Made by a program: the position numbers and the translations under genes. The notes beneath the pieces were generated by a model, which saw only the letters and a program-made list of their open reading frames with translations, did no database searches and had not been told where the DNA came from. A stretch of 64,000 bases of DNA from Symsagittifera roscoffensis (taxonomy: Eukaryota; Xenacoelomorpha; Acoela; Convolutidae): NCBI RefSeq assembly GCF_963678635.1, contig NC_087066.1, positions 16,921,275 through 16,985,274 of the forward strand, written 5' to 3'. Every line of letters starts with the position of its first letter. The first letter of the stretch is position 1. This document shows positions 10,012-25,000 of the stretch, one piece after another.

Positions 10012-13000
10012 ATGTCCAACTTCGATTTCGAATTTGAAAGTCAAGATCCCTCAAAGGAGCAGGACTTCGGCACTAGATCCTTCTGGGAAAACGGAGTCGA
10101 TAACGACGACGATGATGCAGGCGTCAACTTTGAAGGCACGTTCGGAGGTCTTTCCACTTTCTCTCCTGTCTCGGCTTCTAAATCGAATCAAGACTTCGAA
10201 AATCAAGATTTTGAAATGGAAGACAAACAATCTTTCCAGAATGTAGCGAAAAGTGGGAAGAAGCAAGGTTATGATTCGGACAGCGATATTGACGCTGATT
10301 TTGCAGGAGGTTGGGACAACGCGAAAAATGAAGCGCCCTTTTCGGATTATGAAACGACGAACAAGTTTGAGTATTCGACTAAGCGTGGTGATGATATGGA
10401 AAGCTTCGATGGTTTTGATCAAAGTGAACCAAATGATGAGAGGTTTGGCTCCGAATTTGATAAAGTTAGTCGAAAAACTGGCAAGCGACGAATGGACAGT
10501 GGAAATATGTCGAACGTTAAATCTGAGTTTGGATCCTGGAAAGATGCGGTTGAAATTGATCAGCGACCAGTAAACGACCGCGAGTGAGTTATTCTTTGTT
10601 GAAATTCCGTCGCTGAGATCTTCTAGATCATGGAAGGAACCTTTTGAAAAGATTTTCTAAAGACCCCGCATTTTCTCATTACACAATTTCCTAGCATAGT
10701 TGGGTATGCTTCTGAGCAGCACGTGAAAATTCGATATTTGATCAAATCGAGTCACAAACACATAACAGTTTCTTCAAAAGGTTTCGGCCTTATTGATCGC
10801 CGGCCTGCATTTTGTGAATTTGATACCACCGTGTCTTGTGTGTAATGTGGGTTGTTTTAGAGCACTAATCTACTGTTGTCTTTGTCATTACTTTTGTTTT
10901 TGCTTGTAATTAGCAAGACTTAAAAACCTGAACATATATTTTTTCCTGTAACTGTCTTGTAAATATTTTTTCCCGCAACTGTCTTGTCAAACAAAATCTT
11001 AATCATTTGATAGCGTGATATATTGTCATTCAAATTCAACTGTGAGTATGAGCAACTAACATCCATGCTGTGAACGGCAAAGGTCAGCTTCGATAACGGC
11101 CAGGCCAAATTGAAAGTTTTTAAATGTCATTGAACGCAGTGAAGTCACTTAGATATATCGTCTGATTTTTTTTGTTTGGTTGTCTGTTTATTTTTGTTTG
11201 GTTTTTTCGTAGAGTTGTACCGGATAGCGGTATCCGGAATCGATATCCGGTTATCCGTCAAAATTCTGATTCAGGCACGGATATCCGATAAAGTTGCACC
11301 GGATACTGACTTCTGCGTTTTTTGACGAAAAAACATTACCAAAAAGACTGAATTCAAAATTAGTTTATAACTTGATTCAATCAAAGTTTAGAAGACTACC
11401 ATGTAAAAGTACCAGTTTTTTACATAAATCTGGCTTCAGACGGTTTCTTTGTTCTGTAAGTATATTCCTTTGAGTACTGAAAACTCTCTCACTTGAGACA
11501 CTAAACGCTGGAGCACAAAGAAAATTTTTCGAAACTCATTGGAGAATAGGATACTTATTATGATGTTTCTACCGCGCAATTGGATTTTTCAACTCCATCA
11601 GTTCTCTTAAACTTTTTAAATAGTTTTCCAACTCTTTGTCAAATCCAGTAACTTCTTGGTCAGCTTCTTCGTTTTCTGGTGAGTTTTCTTGCCAAAATGA
11701 AGTTGTTTTTAGCCAATGGTTATGATGAATTTTCTTTTATTTGCGCAGCATCGTTCTTTGGATTCGCTCAGGTACTGTGTGTTCAAAAGTTTGCATGTGA
11801 AACGAGGATCTAGCAATGTTGCCGCGCAATGAAAGATTTTGCACGTGTAAGGGTTAAATCGACAGTCTAATGCTTCTCTTAGAGTATCCTTGAATAACTG
11901 AACTCAAGGATCATTCACACTTTTATCATTCATTTCCATCATAAATTTTCGTAGCTTATGGTAACCTGGAATAATCAATGAAGTACTAGTTTTCTGCTGA
12001 CAAGTCTCGTAAATTGTTCAACTGTGGTCCCATAATAACAATAGTTTTCTGTAGAAGAATCCGGCTTTGCGTAGGGATTTGAACTTCGACTTCGTCAGTG
12101 TGCATTGGTAGAGCCGCACGATTCTCGTTGAGATTGCGTAGCAGCAGCAAATTAGAATTCCATCTTGTAGGGATATCCTGCACCAGACGTTTTTCAGCTG
12201 TCTTTATGTTTCTTCAGTTTCTGTGTAGCTAGCGCAGAGTGATCAAAGTGACCCTCCAGTTTTCTTTCCATTTTTATAATGTCATTTATCCCCCTTTGAC
12301 TGCAAACTCTGTCTGTGACCGCCAATTGTAGAGTTTGAATAGCCCAACTTCCCCATGGAAGCTGGAGGGAGTCATTCACCGCTTTCTTCATATTTGCTGC
12401 ATTGTCGGTTACGATCATGCACACATTCTCGCGTGCTATGTCGCATTTTATAATCGTTTTCCGTATCTGATACCGATACTCTCAGCTGAGTGGTTGCCAG
12501 GAAAATGTTTGGTTTGCAGTATGTACTGTTTGCGCTCGAACCCAACAGTAGTTAAATGGGACGTCAAGCTAATAAAATACTAAAAGATTTGGTTTATATC
12601 AGACGTCCAGACATCTGTTGTGAATGCTATTGCCCTTTGGCCCTGATCTCTGATTAATTATCCAATTTTTTGACAATTTCATTGTGATTTTTTCATTTCT
12701 AAATTTTTGACAATTTCACAAGTTTTCACAATTTCATTGTGAACTGCAGGAATAATTCGTTCCGTGAAAAACTTTGTGAAGGAATAGCATAGCGTGGTTG
12801 TAAACCTTTCATCAACGCTTTGAAACCGTAATCCTGTACCATAGAGAACGGCTAAATGTCGATAGCGATCTTTTGTCCTATCAATCTGTGAAATTCGACA
12901 GCTTTTTGATGATCTATATGTCATTTTGTTTCGAAAGAGTTAGTTTGAGGTAGTTGCTTTCCGCAAGAGTTAGTTGCTTACTTGTACTTGATCCACAAGC

Positions 13001-16000
13001 TGTCGATTTTATTAAGACTGCAGTAATTCACCCAATTTTTGCTTATTTTTTGGTCGATTGTGATTATTGAGAGGCGTAGTTGAATAGTTTGCATTGCCGG
13101 GAAACATCAAGAGAGGTAACAAACCTGAAGACATGTGGCATGATGAGATAATTCCGTGTCTACCGAGAAAAGGCTCCACACAACACGCCGTCTCTTGTCA
13201 GCCATCGAAATCTGAAATGAAAAAACAATTACACAATTTTGCACATTAATTTGAGCGTAAACAGTACATATAAAAAAGTTTGCCAATGTCAATGGCAGTC
13301 ATGATAAATTTAAATCAGTTTCTGAATGAACCCTAAATTTTGAAAAATTTATCTGAATCGAGTTCGAAAAACTCTGGATGCCAAAAACTAGACAGTAAAA
13401 GACTGAAACGCGCGCGAATAACCACTTTTGTTTGATTCATACAGGGCGCGCAGTAAGACGTTCGCAGCTCTATTTTAACTCTATCGCATTGACTTCTTAT
13501 ATTTTTTTAAATTTGAATTAGTTTGCAAGAAAGAAGTAAAATTAGCCAATCCAATAAGGAAAGTGCAAATGGGGCTGAAAAAACCGAAGTGACTTTGGTT
13601 GAAATTAATTTTTATAGTTAGATCTCCAAGCGCAATAAGAAAAACCACCAGTACTAGTTGCCTTAGTACTATTTTCTTTCACTTTTAAACCATTTTTGAC
13701 TAAAATATTCAAAAAAATTGATATATTCCTGAAAAACTGCATGTAGCTCCAAGGGTATTTTGTATTTTCTGTTTGTAATCTACGATTTTGCAATTGGTAG
13801 CTTTCGAATTTTGCTTTTAACTATCGAATTTTTCACAGTTCAAGAAGAAAAAAAACTGATTTTTATGTCAAGTTTTCAGAAAGTATGATTTCTCATCAGA
13901 AAGATAAGGAGAACAAAAATGGTATTTTGTTTCCACAAACTCTTCTTAAGCCAAATGACTCCATTACCTGTGACCTCGGCGTTTTTTCCATACTCAATGT
14001 TTTAAGTCTGAACTATGGATTTATTGATATCTGTCTGTCAATAATGTCAGTTTCAGAGCTTTAATTTTCAACGTTGTTGACTGAGTCAAATCAAAAGAAA
14101 ATCACATCCAAGGCTGAAGTCAATAAAATTTGCAGCGCAAAATTTGAAATCACTTAGGTTATTGCGGGAGAATGTCATGAACATCTTTTTTCTCGGGAAG
14201 TCTAAAGTCTCCAATACTAAAGACGAGGAGTAGCTCTGTCTTGCCTATGAGTTCAATTGAATTTATTTTTTTTAGTTACAAGTTTTTTTTTCACCGCTGA
14301 TCTCGGCAGCGTTCCTAGTACTGTGGTTAGCTTTCACGATTGTGCTATGCCATCGGAGCAGGTTGAAACTTTCGCTCGACCTCAAGGCCAGATGTTTTGT
14401 GATGTAAAATCTTCAAGTATCCACAGGAGTTCATCCTTTTGAGTGGTTCCTCGTATTGCGTCCATTTGGTACTTTTCTTCCGATTATTGTTAGCGCGAAC
14501 TTTCAATTAGTCTCCTCCAGAGCTGTCAGTTGCTCACTTCCATGACTTACTGGAGGATTAATAAGTAGGTACTTTGTAGAAAGCTGTTGCTAGAAATAAG
14601 CGAAAGAACGATTGATTAGAAGTGTTGTGGAACCTGATCTAAACTATATTTTATGATTGGATAAATTAAATGTTTTACCAATGTAAAGTATTTAATATTA
14701 ACCAATCATGATCCATCTAACTAACAACCCACTTATTTGTAAGTGCTGAAGTTACTTGTAATTTCAGCACCAGAGAGATTTGAATTTAACTTAGAAATTA
14801 GTTGGACTCTCCCGAGCACTTCAGCAGCCGCAATAAACCAGTATACCCTAGATCTATTGAGCCTAGCAGAGACTAGTTAAACAACCTGAGACTAGATAGT
14901 ATAAGAGTAAGATTAGGATCGGTATTAGACTAAGAAGTTGCACGAATCTATCCGGCCGAAAATAAGATAGCGTGACGAGCAGACGGTGTACCCTATCCGA
15001 AATTACTCTATGAGTTAAACCTCGGTCCTAACTCATCTGGTGCGACCATAAGTCTCGAACAAGACCTTATTAGATTAGAATTAACCAAAATTAGATTAGA
15101 AATTAGACAAAAACATTTACAAAATGTTATACGACAATAATTTAATTGAAATGTCTCTCCGACTCAATAGATCCGAGCCAATATTCCGAACCATAATAGA
15201 ACTACCCGGAATTGGAAGAAGACATCGAACCAAAGACGACATACGACAAAGTAGAAACTTGCCGTATAGTTACATGATAGTTCGGCAAAAGCCAGAACAA
15301 ACTTTTATATTTCGAATACTACTTGCAATGAATTTAGATTTCCATTTGCAAACATAAAACCTTGAAGAAAATCTTCAAAATCATTTCAGGCGCTAAACAA
15401 AATTAATATTATACAATAACGATTGATAAAAAGATCTAAGATCGTTTTCCTAAAATTCTGCAGTATTCTACAAAACATGTTTGAAAAATATTTATTGGAA
15501 AATAAAGATAAAAATTAGTAGCATGACAATAAATGGTTAGTAATCATAAATCATCCTGTTGTCCCAGCTTCATCACCTAAAACATAACAGCAATCATCAA
15601 CTCACTAACATCATAAAACACTAAATCTTTCCTTTACACAAATTTAAAACTTTATAAAAACTTAAAGTCACTTAATTTAAAAACAGATCATCAAGGCTTA
15701 TCCTTGGATCTTAAATCATTTTCTACTTAATTAAATTTCAAACTTGATCATCAAGGCTTATCCTTGGATCAAACAGAACAACTTTGTTCTCCCCCACCCA
15801 CTTAATTAGTGTCTAACGACCTCAAACGTCGATTCACTACCCAACCCTTTCTAAAGACCTAAGACTAATAGAAATTTTTAAATAAAACTAATCATTCAAA
15901 TTAGGATAAACAGTGAAGAACTTCGGTTATTCATCCTTCACTTGATCCCCCCTCTTACCAGACCCAGGATAAATCTTAGACTTAGTAAGTTTAAAATAGT

Positions 16001-19000
16001 ATCTAACGAACTACTCGCGTTCTAATTATACCTGAACCTTGTGGATCGATTTACTATTCTCCAACCCTTGAACACAATCACTACCCCTAAGTAAGATTAA
16101 GTAAGTTAACACCTTAGCTTATACTAGTCACGAGAAAGTAAAAATCATTCTTCGGAATCGATATACTTTTCTCTCCAACCCTAAACAAATAGACCCAGGT
16201 TAAGCTAACCAAAAAATCGTAAGAACTAACAGTTTAGGAAAATAGAAATCATTTAACAACCTTTTTGCACCCGTCATCCTAAACCTTATGTCATTTAAAA
16301 ACCTAGGGAATAAACAAACAATCGTTTTACACAATTGTGAAATAGATAACAAAAAATACGACCTTGTAATCACACCTCATACACAAACAGTTGGATACAT
16401 TCGCACAAAACGACAAACACTAAAGAGAAAAATAATAACTAAACAAAGACAAATAACACGAAAAAGATTTTCAAAAAATCGAAACGCATTTTCAGAATCA
16501 GAAACCAACAGTTTAGACGAACTTTACAAACTAAAAGAATCAATAGATAAAAATTACTCACAACACGATCAATTATATTTTTCTGACTCAGAAACAACTT
16601 CAAATTCATCACAAAGAGGAAAAAGAAGAATAAAAAAACAGTACAAACACAAACCAGTACATCTATACAATTGGAATCAACCAATTCGACACATTAATAA
16701 TTACATATTAACAGTCATTGAACGAAAAAATGAGTTCAACACACACCCCAGGTGACGAAACTCCAGATGATGATGAAATCTTTCCTTTTATAGTAGATGC
16801 AGATACTGATAGAGGACAACACATATTTTGTCAAAATTTACTCGTAAATTTATTTGAACCCGGAATCAGTCCATGTAAAACAGAGTTCCCCGATGTAAAA
16901 ATCAAAAGACAAATCATAGATCACTATCTAAAAGATATATGCAACATAACACAACAGTATGGAATCTACTCTATAGAATTCACTTCCCCAAACCATAATA
17001 ATAGAACATATACTATTCAAACAGACGACCTTGATTTAGAATTTTCAAAAGTTTTTTCAGAATATATAAAAGACATCCAATACCATAACTCACAAAGAGC
17101 AAACTCCATTTTCAACAATGAAGTTTTCGCAATAATATATAGTTATATTTCGATATTAGAAAATGAACTCCCATTAACAAATGTCTCACCGACAGAAACA
17201 TCTAAACATCTAAGAGTACGACATGAAATCACACTACTCTCTAGTTATTTAAACATCATTAAAGAAAATTTCACGAAAGACGACGTTTCACAACATACCA
17301 AACACGATTTACAAAAAATTTTAGCATGGTTCATCATAGATTATTTTACACACAATATTGATTTAATTGCACAAGCAAGAAAAAATTTTAGACCCCAAAA
17401 TTCGAACGATGATACCGCTATCACAGAACAATCAGATTATGTTTGGGACCCCGAATGGTCTCATCCCGCATTTATAAACTTTCCACAATCAATCTCAAGT
17501 CAAGCAATAGGTACAATATCGTACATAAGAGATTATGTAAGAGTAATACCATTAACAATTGATGCAACACCATTAAACTATAATACATTTTTACCCGATA
17601 CACAAAATAATAGTTTAAACTCTACAGTTATACACAATGAAAATCTCAATGGAACTAGGAATCTTACTCAACAAGATATCCAGACACCATCACACTTCAT
17701 AAATGAAGAAATTGTACACACAACAACTACACAACAAAGTATTTCACCAATACGCCCAAATTTAACAACACCAAGAAATACAAATCCTTCACAAACACAG
17801 GTAACCTTACAATCAACCGTTAAACCTTCGGTTGCCCCTAAATATTCACATATGGATTACCAAACATACAAACCCATGACAATACCATCAAAAACACGCA
17901 AAACATTCACTAGAAACAACTTTGCAGACCATAATTATAATTATACACATCCATCAAAAACAAATTATAAACCACAAAGAAATTTTAATCAATATACAAA
18001 ACCTCGAAACTGGGATAACCCAACGGCCCAATATAATTCCACAAATTTTCAACCAAATCCTCCACAGGATCGCAGTGAAAATTACCCATTTTTTCAACAA
18101 AATAAAAATAAAAAACAAACATCTTATCAAATGGATTATTTATCCTCAGATGAAGATTTCTTACAACCAGATATATTTGCACCAAATACTCAAGAATATC
18201 GTAGACAAGGAATACAGAAAACACGTACAAACCATAGAAATTTTTCTCCACAATCAATAGATGCACAATATCAACAACCAATTCAACAACAAAATCCAAT
18301 TAATATACAATCTTTTCAACCAATTCAACAACAAAATCCAATGACTACACACTCGTATCAACCATCACAAATGCAAAATGAAATACCACTCCCGTATTAT
18401 CTTCAACAACATGAAATAACAAGAAACCAACTTTCAAATTTTTCTCAAATGCCAAATGCAGCTGAATCATTACAAATGACAATGAATCCATACCTTATGG
18501 GTGGATCATCAATAACATCAAATAAACCCTTAATGGTTTTCACAGGAACAGACCCTGAATACTCTGTAGAAGATTACTTAAATGCAGTAACAGCAAATTT
18601 AATTTTAAATATTGGACCTGAACCAATTAACACGCCACTACATCAAAACTGGATACATCGACGCACAGCGTTGATATAAACAACCTTAGATGGCGCAGCC
18701 CAAAAATGGTTTTCAGTACTACCTCAAGAAATAAAATCAAACTGGAAAAGATTTACACAAGAATTTTCAAAAATGTTTGACTCCGAAAGAAACAAACAAC
18801 AACAAAGAGTATTATGCAATGAAATTCGCAGATTACCAAACGAAACCATCAAGCAAATAGCAGTAAGAATCGAAACACTAGTTCGAAAAGCATATTCACT
18901 AAATACGCACGACTATAAAAACACAAAGATGACAGAAATCTTAATGATGACCTTAACACCACAATTAAGGAAAATAGCAATAAAAAAGAGAGCATCACAT

Positions 19001-22000
19001 CCTTCTTCAATTCGAGAACCCGATTTAGATTTTAGAAAACTAGTAGACAAACTAGAACAAGCAGAAATCACAATGAAATTAGAAGAAACGGAAAATCTGA
19101 AATTACAATACGTTAACAAAATTGAAACGACTTCCACTAATATTAATAATATACAGGAATCAGAAACAGATCTCGTTGAAAAAATCACTGAAATACTCAA
19201 TATTTACGAAAAGAACCCGAACTTTAAAGGCAAACCATCTTTCAAAAAATGGTGTAATTATTGCCGACGATACGGACATAGTATTTCCGAATGTAGACAA
19301 AAACAACAAGATAGTCAAAATAAACCTCAAAAATACAAAGAACCAAATAAATCATTTTATCAATACATGAAAAAAGATCAAAACCTACCAAACAAAAATG
19401 TATACAGCAACAACAGTTCAGGAAAACCACTCCCAAACAATACAAGCTATACAAGAAATCAATCTCCATATAACTCAAGTTATAGAGGAAGATCACCAGA
19501 ACGAAGAAACACGTATAATTCATCACAAAATCACTACAATAGACCGAATAGTCGAAATAACTACTCCAGATCAAATTCAAATACACAACGATTTGTTTCT
19601 AGATCTAATTCTCAATCAAGAAATAACTATTATCCAAACAACCAATCACGAAATTCATCATACAATAGGAATAGAAACTACTCCTATAATCGAAACAGAA
19701 GTTATTCAAACAACCGAAACCAGAATTACCCGAACAACCGATCAAGGAATAACTCATATAATAGATCGAACTATAACAGACCAAACAATAATTACCAAAA
19801 CAGATCGCGAAATAATTCACAAAACCGACACCCAAGTTATAATAATCGCTATCGAAATTATTCCCAATCACCACACCGAAATAATAATCACTACAATAAC
19901 TCTAATAATCGTCACAGAAGCAGTACACCTAAACATCAAAGACAAATCAATCAAGTACAAGCTAACCCAGAAACAACATCAGACCCTCCAGGTATTGATG
20001 ACACAGTAACTGATACGTTACAACTCAATCAAATAAACTGTACATCATCAGATTCAGAAAGTGATACTGAAAACACTCTTGATATAAATATGATAAAAGT
20101 CGAAAATGACTATGAATCTGTCATATATGAACAACCCTTTCCATCACATATATATGAAAATCAATCACAAATTCTTCAAAATCATTACACTACACCCATA
20201 AATTCCACACCAACAACGCAAGAAACAAATGCAAAAAATACTACAGAACAACCCAATCAAAATGTCAAAACAAAATGCTTGAATACAAACCATATCTACC
20301 AGAATATACAAAAAGAACAACCCAAAGAAAAAATTTGGACAATACCATTTCTCTTAGAAAGCTCAAGAAATAAAGAATTTCAACCACCAGACCTTGAAAT
20401 AGATTTTTTAATTGATTCAGGAGCAGAATCAAACATAATAAACATTCCCACATGGAATGAAATAAAAATCTTACACCCAAAGCTAACACCTCTTGAAACC
20501 TCCAGCAAGCTAGCGACAGCACAAGGATCAACATTGATAAACTACGGAAAAATCCAATTATTTCTCCTCCCTACCAGAACAATGGAGCAAAGCAAAATTC
20601 TAAACAAGCCATTTAAACAAATATTCCATATCACTGATATTAAATATAATATCATTGGAATACCATTTATTTCGAAGTATATACCGACAATTAACATACT
20701 AAATAGTAAAATATTAATCAAAGATAAATATACAAAAACAAAAGACACATCCTTAACATTTTTTCAAAGATTAAATAAACAACCACCATTCTTTTCAAAA
20801 TTTTATCCGATATTTAATCAACAAAGAAAACACCTGAAACCACTATCAGGAAACATATATAATTTTTCAATAAAACAAGTTCATCAATATGATAAAGAAC
20901 AAAACAAACAAAAATTTTATATGTCAGATTTTGAATTCAAACCTATTCATAAATTTTTCAAAATCACAATCTCTTCAATAAAATATTTGAAAAATTCGAA
21001 TTCAGATATTATTTCTTTACATGTTTATAACAACACACCTTACCAAGTAACATTACCATTAGGACTTTTAGGATATTGTGAAACCAACGCTACAATATCA
21101 CCAATACACGAAAAAGCCTATCGCGTAAATAATATACTCCAATTACTAGATATTTGCCAATCTACAATTCTTAATGAACAATTATCTATAAACAATATAA
21201 TAAGTAACGAAAACAGAAATACGGATTATTTCACAAAAACTCCATATTTCAAACCTACATTCAACATCAGTAACTACACAGAGAACCAACAGAAATTTTT
21301 AACAATGTTTAATTTCCAACATTCACAAATAACACAAGACGAATTCGAAAAGTTAGCCAAACAGCTAATTAAATATTCATCAGTCTATGCAACATCAAAA
21401 TTCGATGTTGGAAAAATCAGTTCATCACTACATCTCCCATTAAAACCAGACGCAGTTTTCAAAAAACAGAGAGCAAGTAAAGTACCAATTCACTTACATG
21501 ATAAAGTAAACAGATTACTCGATATTTTAGAGCAATACAACATTATATCACCAGTTAATAAAGAAGAACAACCAAAAGGCAACACATTCATCAACCCCGT
21601 TATCATTCTAGCTAAAGGAGAATCATTAAAAATCGTTCTCGATGCTAGATACCTCAATTCACTAATAGATGAATCAAAATGCAATTGGCCCATCGAACCA
21701 ATACAAGTTATTTTAACAAAAATAAACGGCAAATACTTCACAACCGCCGACATGAATAGTGCATACAATCAAATGCCACTAGATGAACAATCACGACGTT
21801 TAACACAATTTGTTATCGGAAACCAACAATATGAATTCAACCGCTTATTCTATGGAATATCCATAGGACCAGCAGCATTTTCAGCTTTTATGAGCAAAAT
21901 TTTTAGACCACTAATACTCAAGAAAAACGCAATCACCTATTTAGACGATGTTTTTATGCAATCACAAACAAAAGATGAAATGTTCAAAGTTTTAGAACAA

Positions 22001-25000
22001 TATCATCAGATACTTCAGAACGAAAATCTGAAGGCCGCCCCCGATAAATCACACTTCTTTTTGACAAGAGTTAAATTCTTAGGACATAACATAGAAAGAA
22101 AAACAATCACTCCACTGAAATCACGCATTGACGCTATTCAAAAACTTCAACCACCAACAAATAAAAAGAAAATCCAAGAATTCCTTGGAATGTTAAACTT
22201 TTTAAGTAAATATGTTTATAAAATGCAATTATATCTACGACCATTTTACAACACCCTTAGACAACAAAATAATTTTGAATGGAATACAGAACATCAAGCA
22301 CGATTCGAAGAAATAAAGAAACTTTTAACTGAACAAATTTCAAACACAATTCCAGACCCTGATCAACCATTTTATGCAATGTGCGATGCTTCGAACTTTG
22401 GCATCGGCGCAGCATTATTACAATCACATAATGGTACAAATAAAATGAACCTCATATCAGCAAATTCTCGATTATTCACTCAAGCAGAGCTACGACTCTC
22501 AACTCTAATGAGAGAATGTACAGCCATAATATATACACTGACAGAATATGAATTTCTGATACTTGGATCAAAGCATCCAACAGTTTTATTCACAGACCAC
22601 AAACCCATCATTTTTCTTTTCACACAGAAATCTAACCCAAACCACCGAGTTTACAGATTTCAACTAATTCTAATGAAATTTCCAAACTTACATATAGTTT
22701 GGACTGCAGGAAAAAATCTTGCATTACCAGACACCTTAAGTCGAAATACACCACCTGAATTACTTACACGAAAAACAACAGTTGAAATACCCAAAAATAT
22801 AAAATTCTACCTTGCAGAAAACGAAACATCACCCCGATTGGAATGCAAATATGCAGTAAAAACTGATATTGAACAATCACAAATAAATAGTTTACAACAT
22901 TTTCCACTTTATTTAGATTGTCAAAATAATCATTATGAAGTTGACTTACTTGGAACATCAACTTTCAAACCAATCCCATATTCTCAATGGATAAAAAATA
23001 ACACCCAACAAAAACGAACAAAACAACACCTACCTAAAAAAGACCATTTTCCACTAATTGAAAAAGAAGATTTAACTGATAAAATAAATTTATCAGGACC
23101 ACAAACAAATGATTCAAAATACACAATAAATCAAGTTTTTGACCTTCACGACCCACTTGATACAATACCATTATCTAAATTAGAAATCGAAAACATTTTT
23201 CTCCCCCCAACAGAAACAATTACAATTTCAACACTGAAACAATATCAAAACCTTGACCCAGTAATTCGACAACTAAAATCATGGCACAAATATAAAACTA
23301 AACCTATCAAAGCAGATTCAACCATTCTAGGAAACAAAACACTCCTCCGATACTTTCGCAAGTTTAACAATACAACAATTAACGAAAATACAGACCTTTT
23401 AGAGTACAACCTTAATGAATCTACAGTTCCCTGTCTCCCTATAAGTATGATTCTTATAGCTTTTAATATTTCACATACACAAAACATTAAAGGACACTCT
23501 GGATCAGAGAAAACATATTCAAATTTTATACAAAATTTTTACTTCCCAAATGCACCAATTTGGATAAAAGTACTATGCAATGATTGTATAGTATGTCAAT
23601 TAAATAAACCTTACCCAAATCAAAAACAAATAGCACAAAAACAAGATTTTAAAGGACAAAGTTTATACTTTAATCATCGTATCTCATTTGATACTAAAGG
23701 ACCAATTTCACCCTCATCAGAAGGAAACTCCTACATTATGGTAATTGTTGACGCATTTACACATTATGTAGCACTTAACCCAGTACCACATTGTAACGCT
23801 TATTACGCATACACAACACTTTATGAACACTGGATAGCAAAATTTGGACTACCAGAAATTTTAGTCACAGACAATGGTACAGAATTCATAAATAATGAAA
23901 TAATAACACTATGTCATTTATACAACATTAAACACAAACCACGTACATCTCATGCACCTTGGACAAACGGCTTAGTCGAAGGTATGAACCGTTCACTACA
24001 AGAATATCTTAGATGTATCATCAACGGAAATGATACCAAATATACCGAATGGTCAGCAGATGTAAAATTATTTCCATTAGCATATAATTCACAAATCACG
24101 ACAACTTTAGGAATGTCACCATACGAAATGGTTTTCAACCAAAAGCCACGCAAACCAATAATGTTTACAGCAAATTCCCATAAAAACGCACAAGGTTATT
24201 GTCAACCAAATAAAGACTCAATTTGTTATAACCTACCATTACATACGCACGATGAAGATCATTTTCATCACCCACAAATCCTTAAATTAGCCTCCGGTAC
24301 ACACACCGAATGGATTTTAAATAGAGATAAGAAACACAATGAAATTTACCAAAAAATAACGAAAAAGTTATTACAAAGACAAAACATAAATGAACAAATC
24401 AATTCACGTTTTACACCAGCTTCCGATTTAAAAATTGGAACATTTGTTTTAATACCTAATTTTAATACTCAAAAAGGAATTTCTAAAAAATTACAACCCC
24501 TCCGAAAAGGACCCTATCAAATAATTGCAAAACCCACATTGTCACATATAAAATTATCGACTCAAACAAAAAAGAAATCGTTCAGCATCGAAACAACCTA
24601 TTACCTTATTACCCAAAAGAATACGCACTCCGCGAATTAACCCAATTATATTCTTTCACAGGATTAAAAATTATTCAAAACGAACCACATCTGAAAAACA
24701 CAGAACAAAATGATAACCCCACCGAAAATCAAAACACAAAACCAATCGCTACCAAAAACAATACACAAAACCATAAAGAATCTCCAAAACAAAGAAAAAA
24801 TAGAAAAATGACAGAACAAATAATACCCCAAGAAGAAATAGACAAATCAGAACATAGAAAGACAACAAGACTCCGAAATCAACCACGTAAAAACTACAAA
24901 ATGTTCATCCCCCAATCTAAAATATTAAAGAAAGTAGAATTTAAAAAGTAATTTTAAGATTTTATACTTCACAATCTTGAAACCTCCGTAACATTTTTCA

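Noticed and set aside
10034-10573. Additional plus and minus open frames over exon 1 of the acidic-protein gene
   Set aside because: They are out-of-frame shadows lacking the acidic compositional signal and the splice-phase match.
18677-18679. Gag-Pol stop codon in element A as a programmed readthrough site
   Set aside because: Copy B has a sense codon there, and the stop cuts through the capsid domain rather than lying between Gag and Pol, so it is a lesion.
19242-19874. Overlapping open frames on the minus strand and in the +1 frame across the Asn/Arg-rich part of Gag
   Set aside because: Low-complexity A-rich coding sequence leaves other frames open; they are Tyr/Leu/Ile-rich shadows, also seen in B at 61547-62254.
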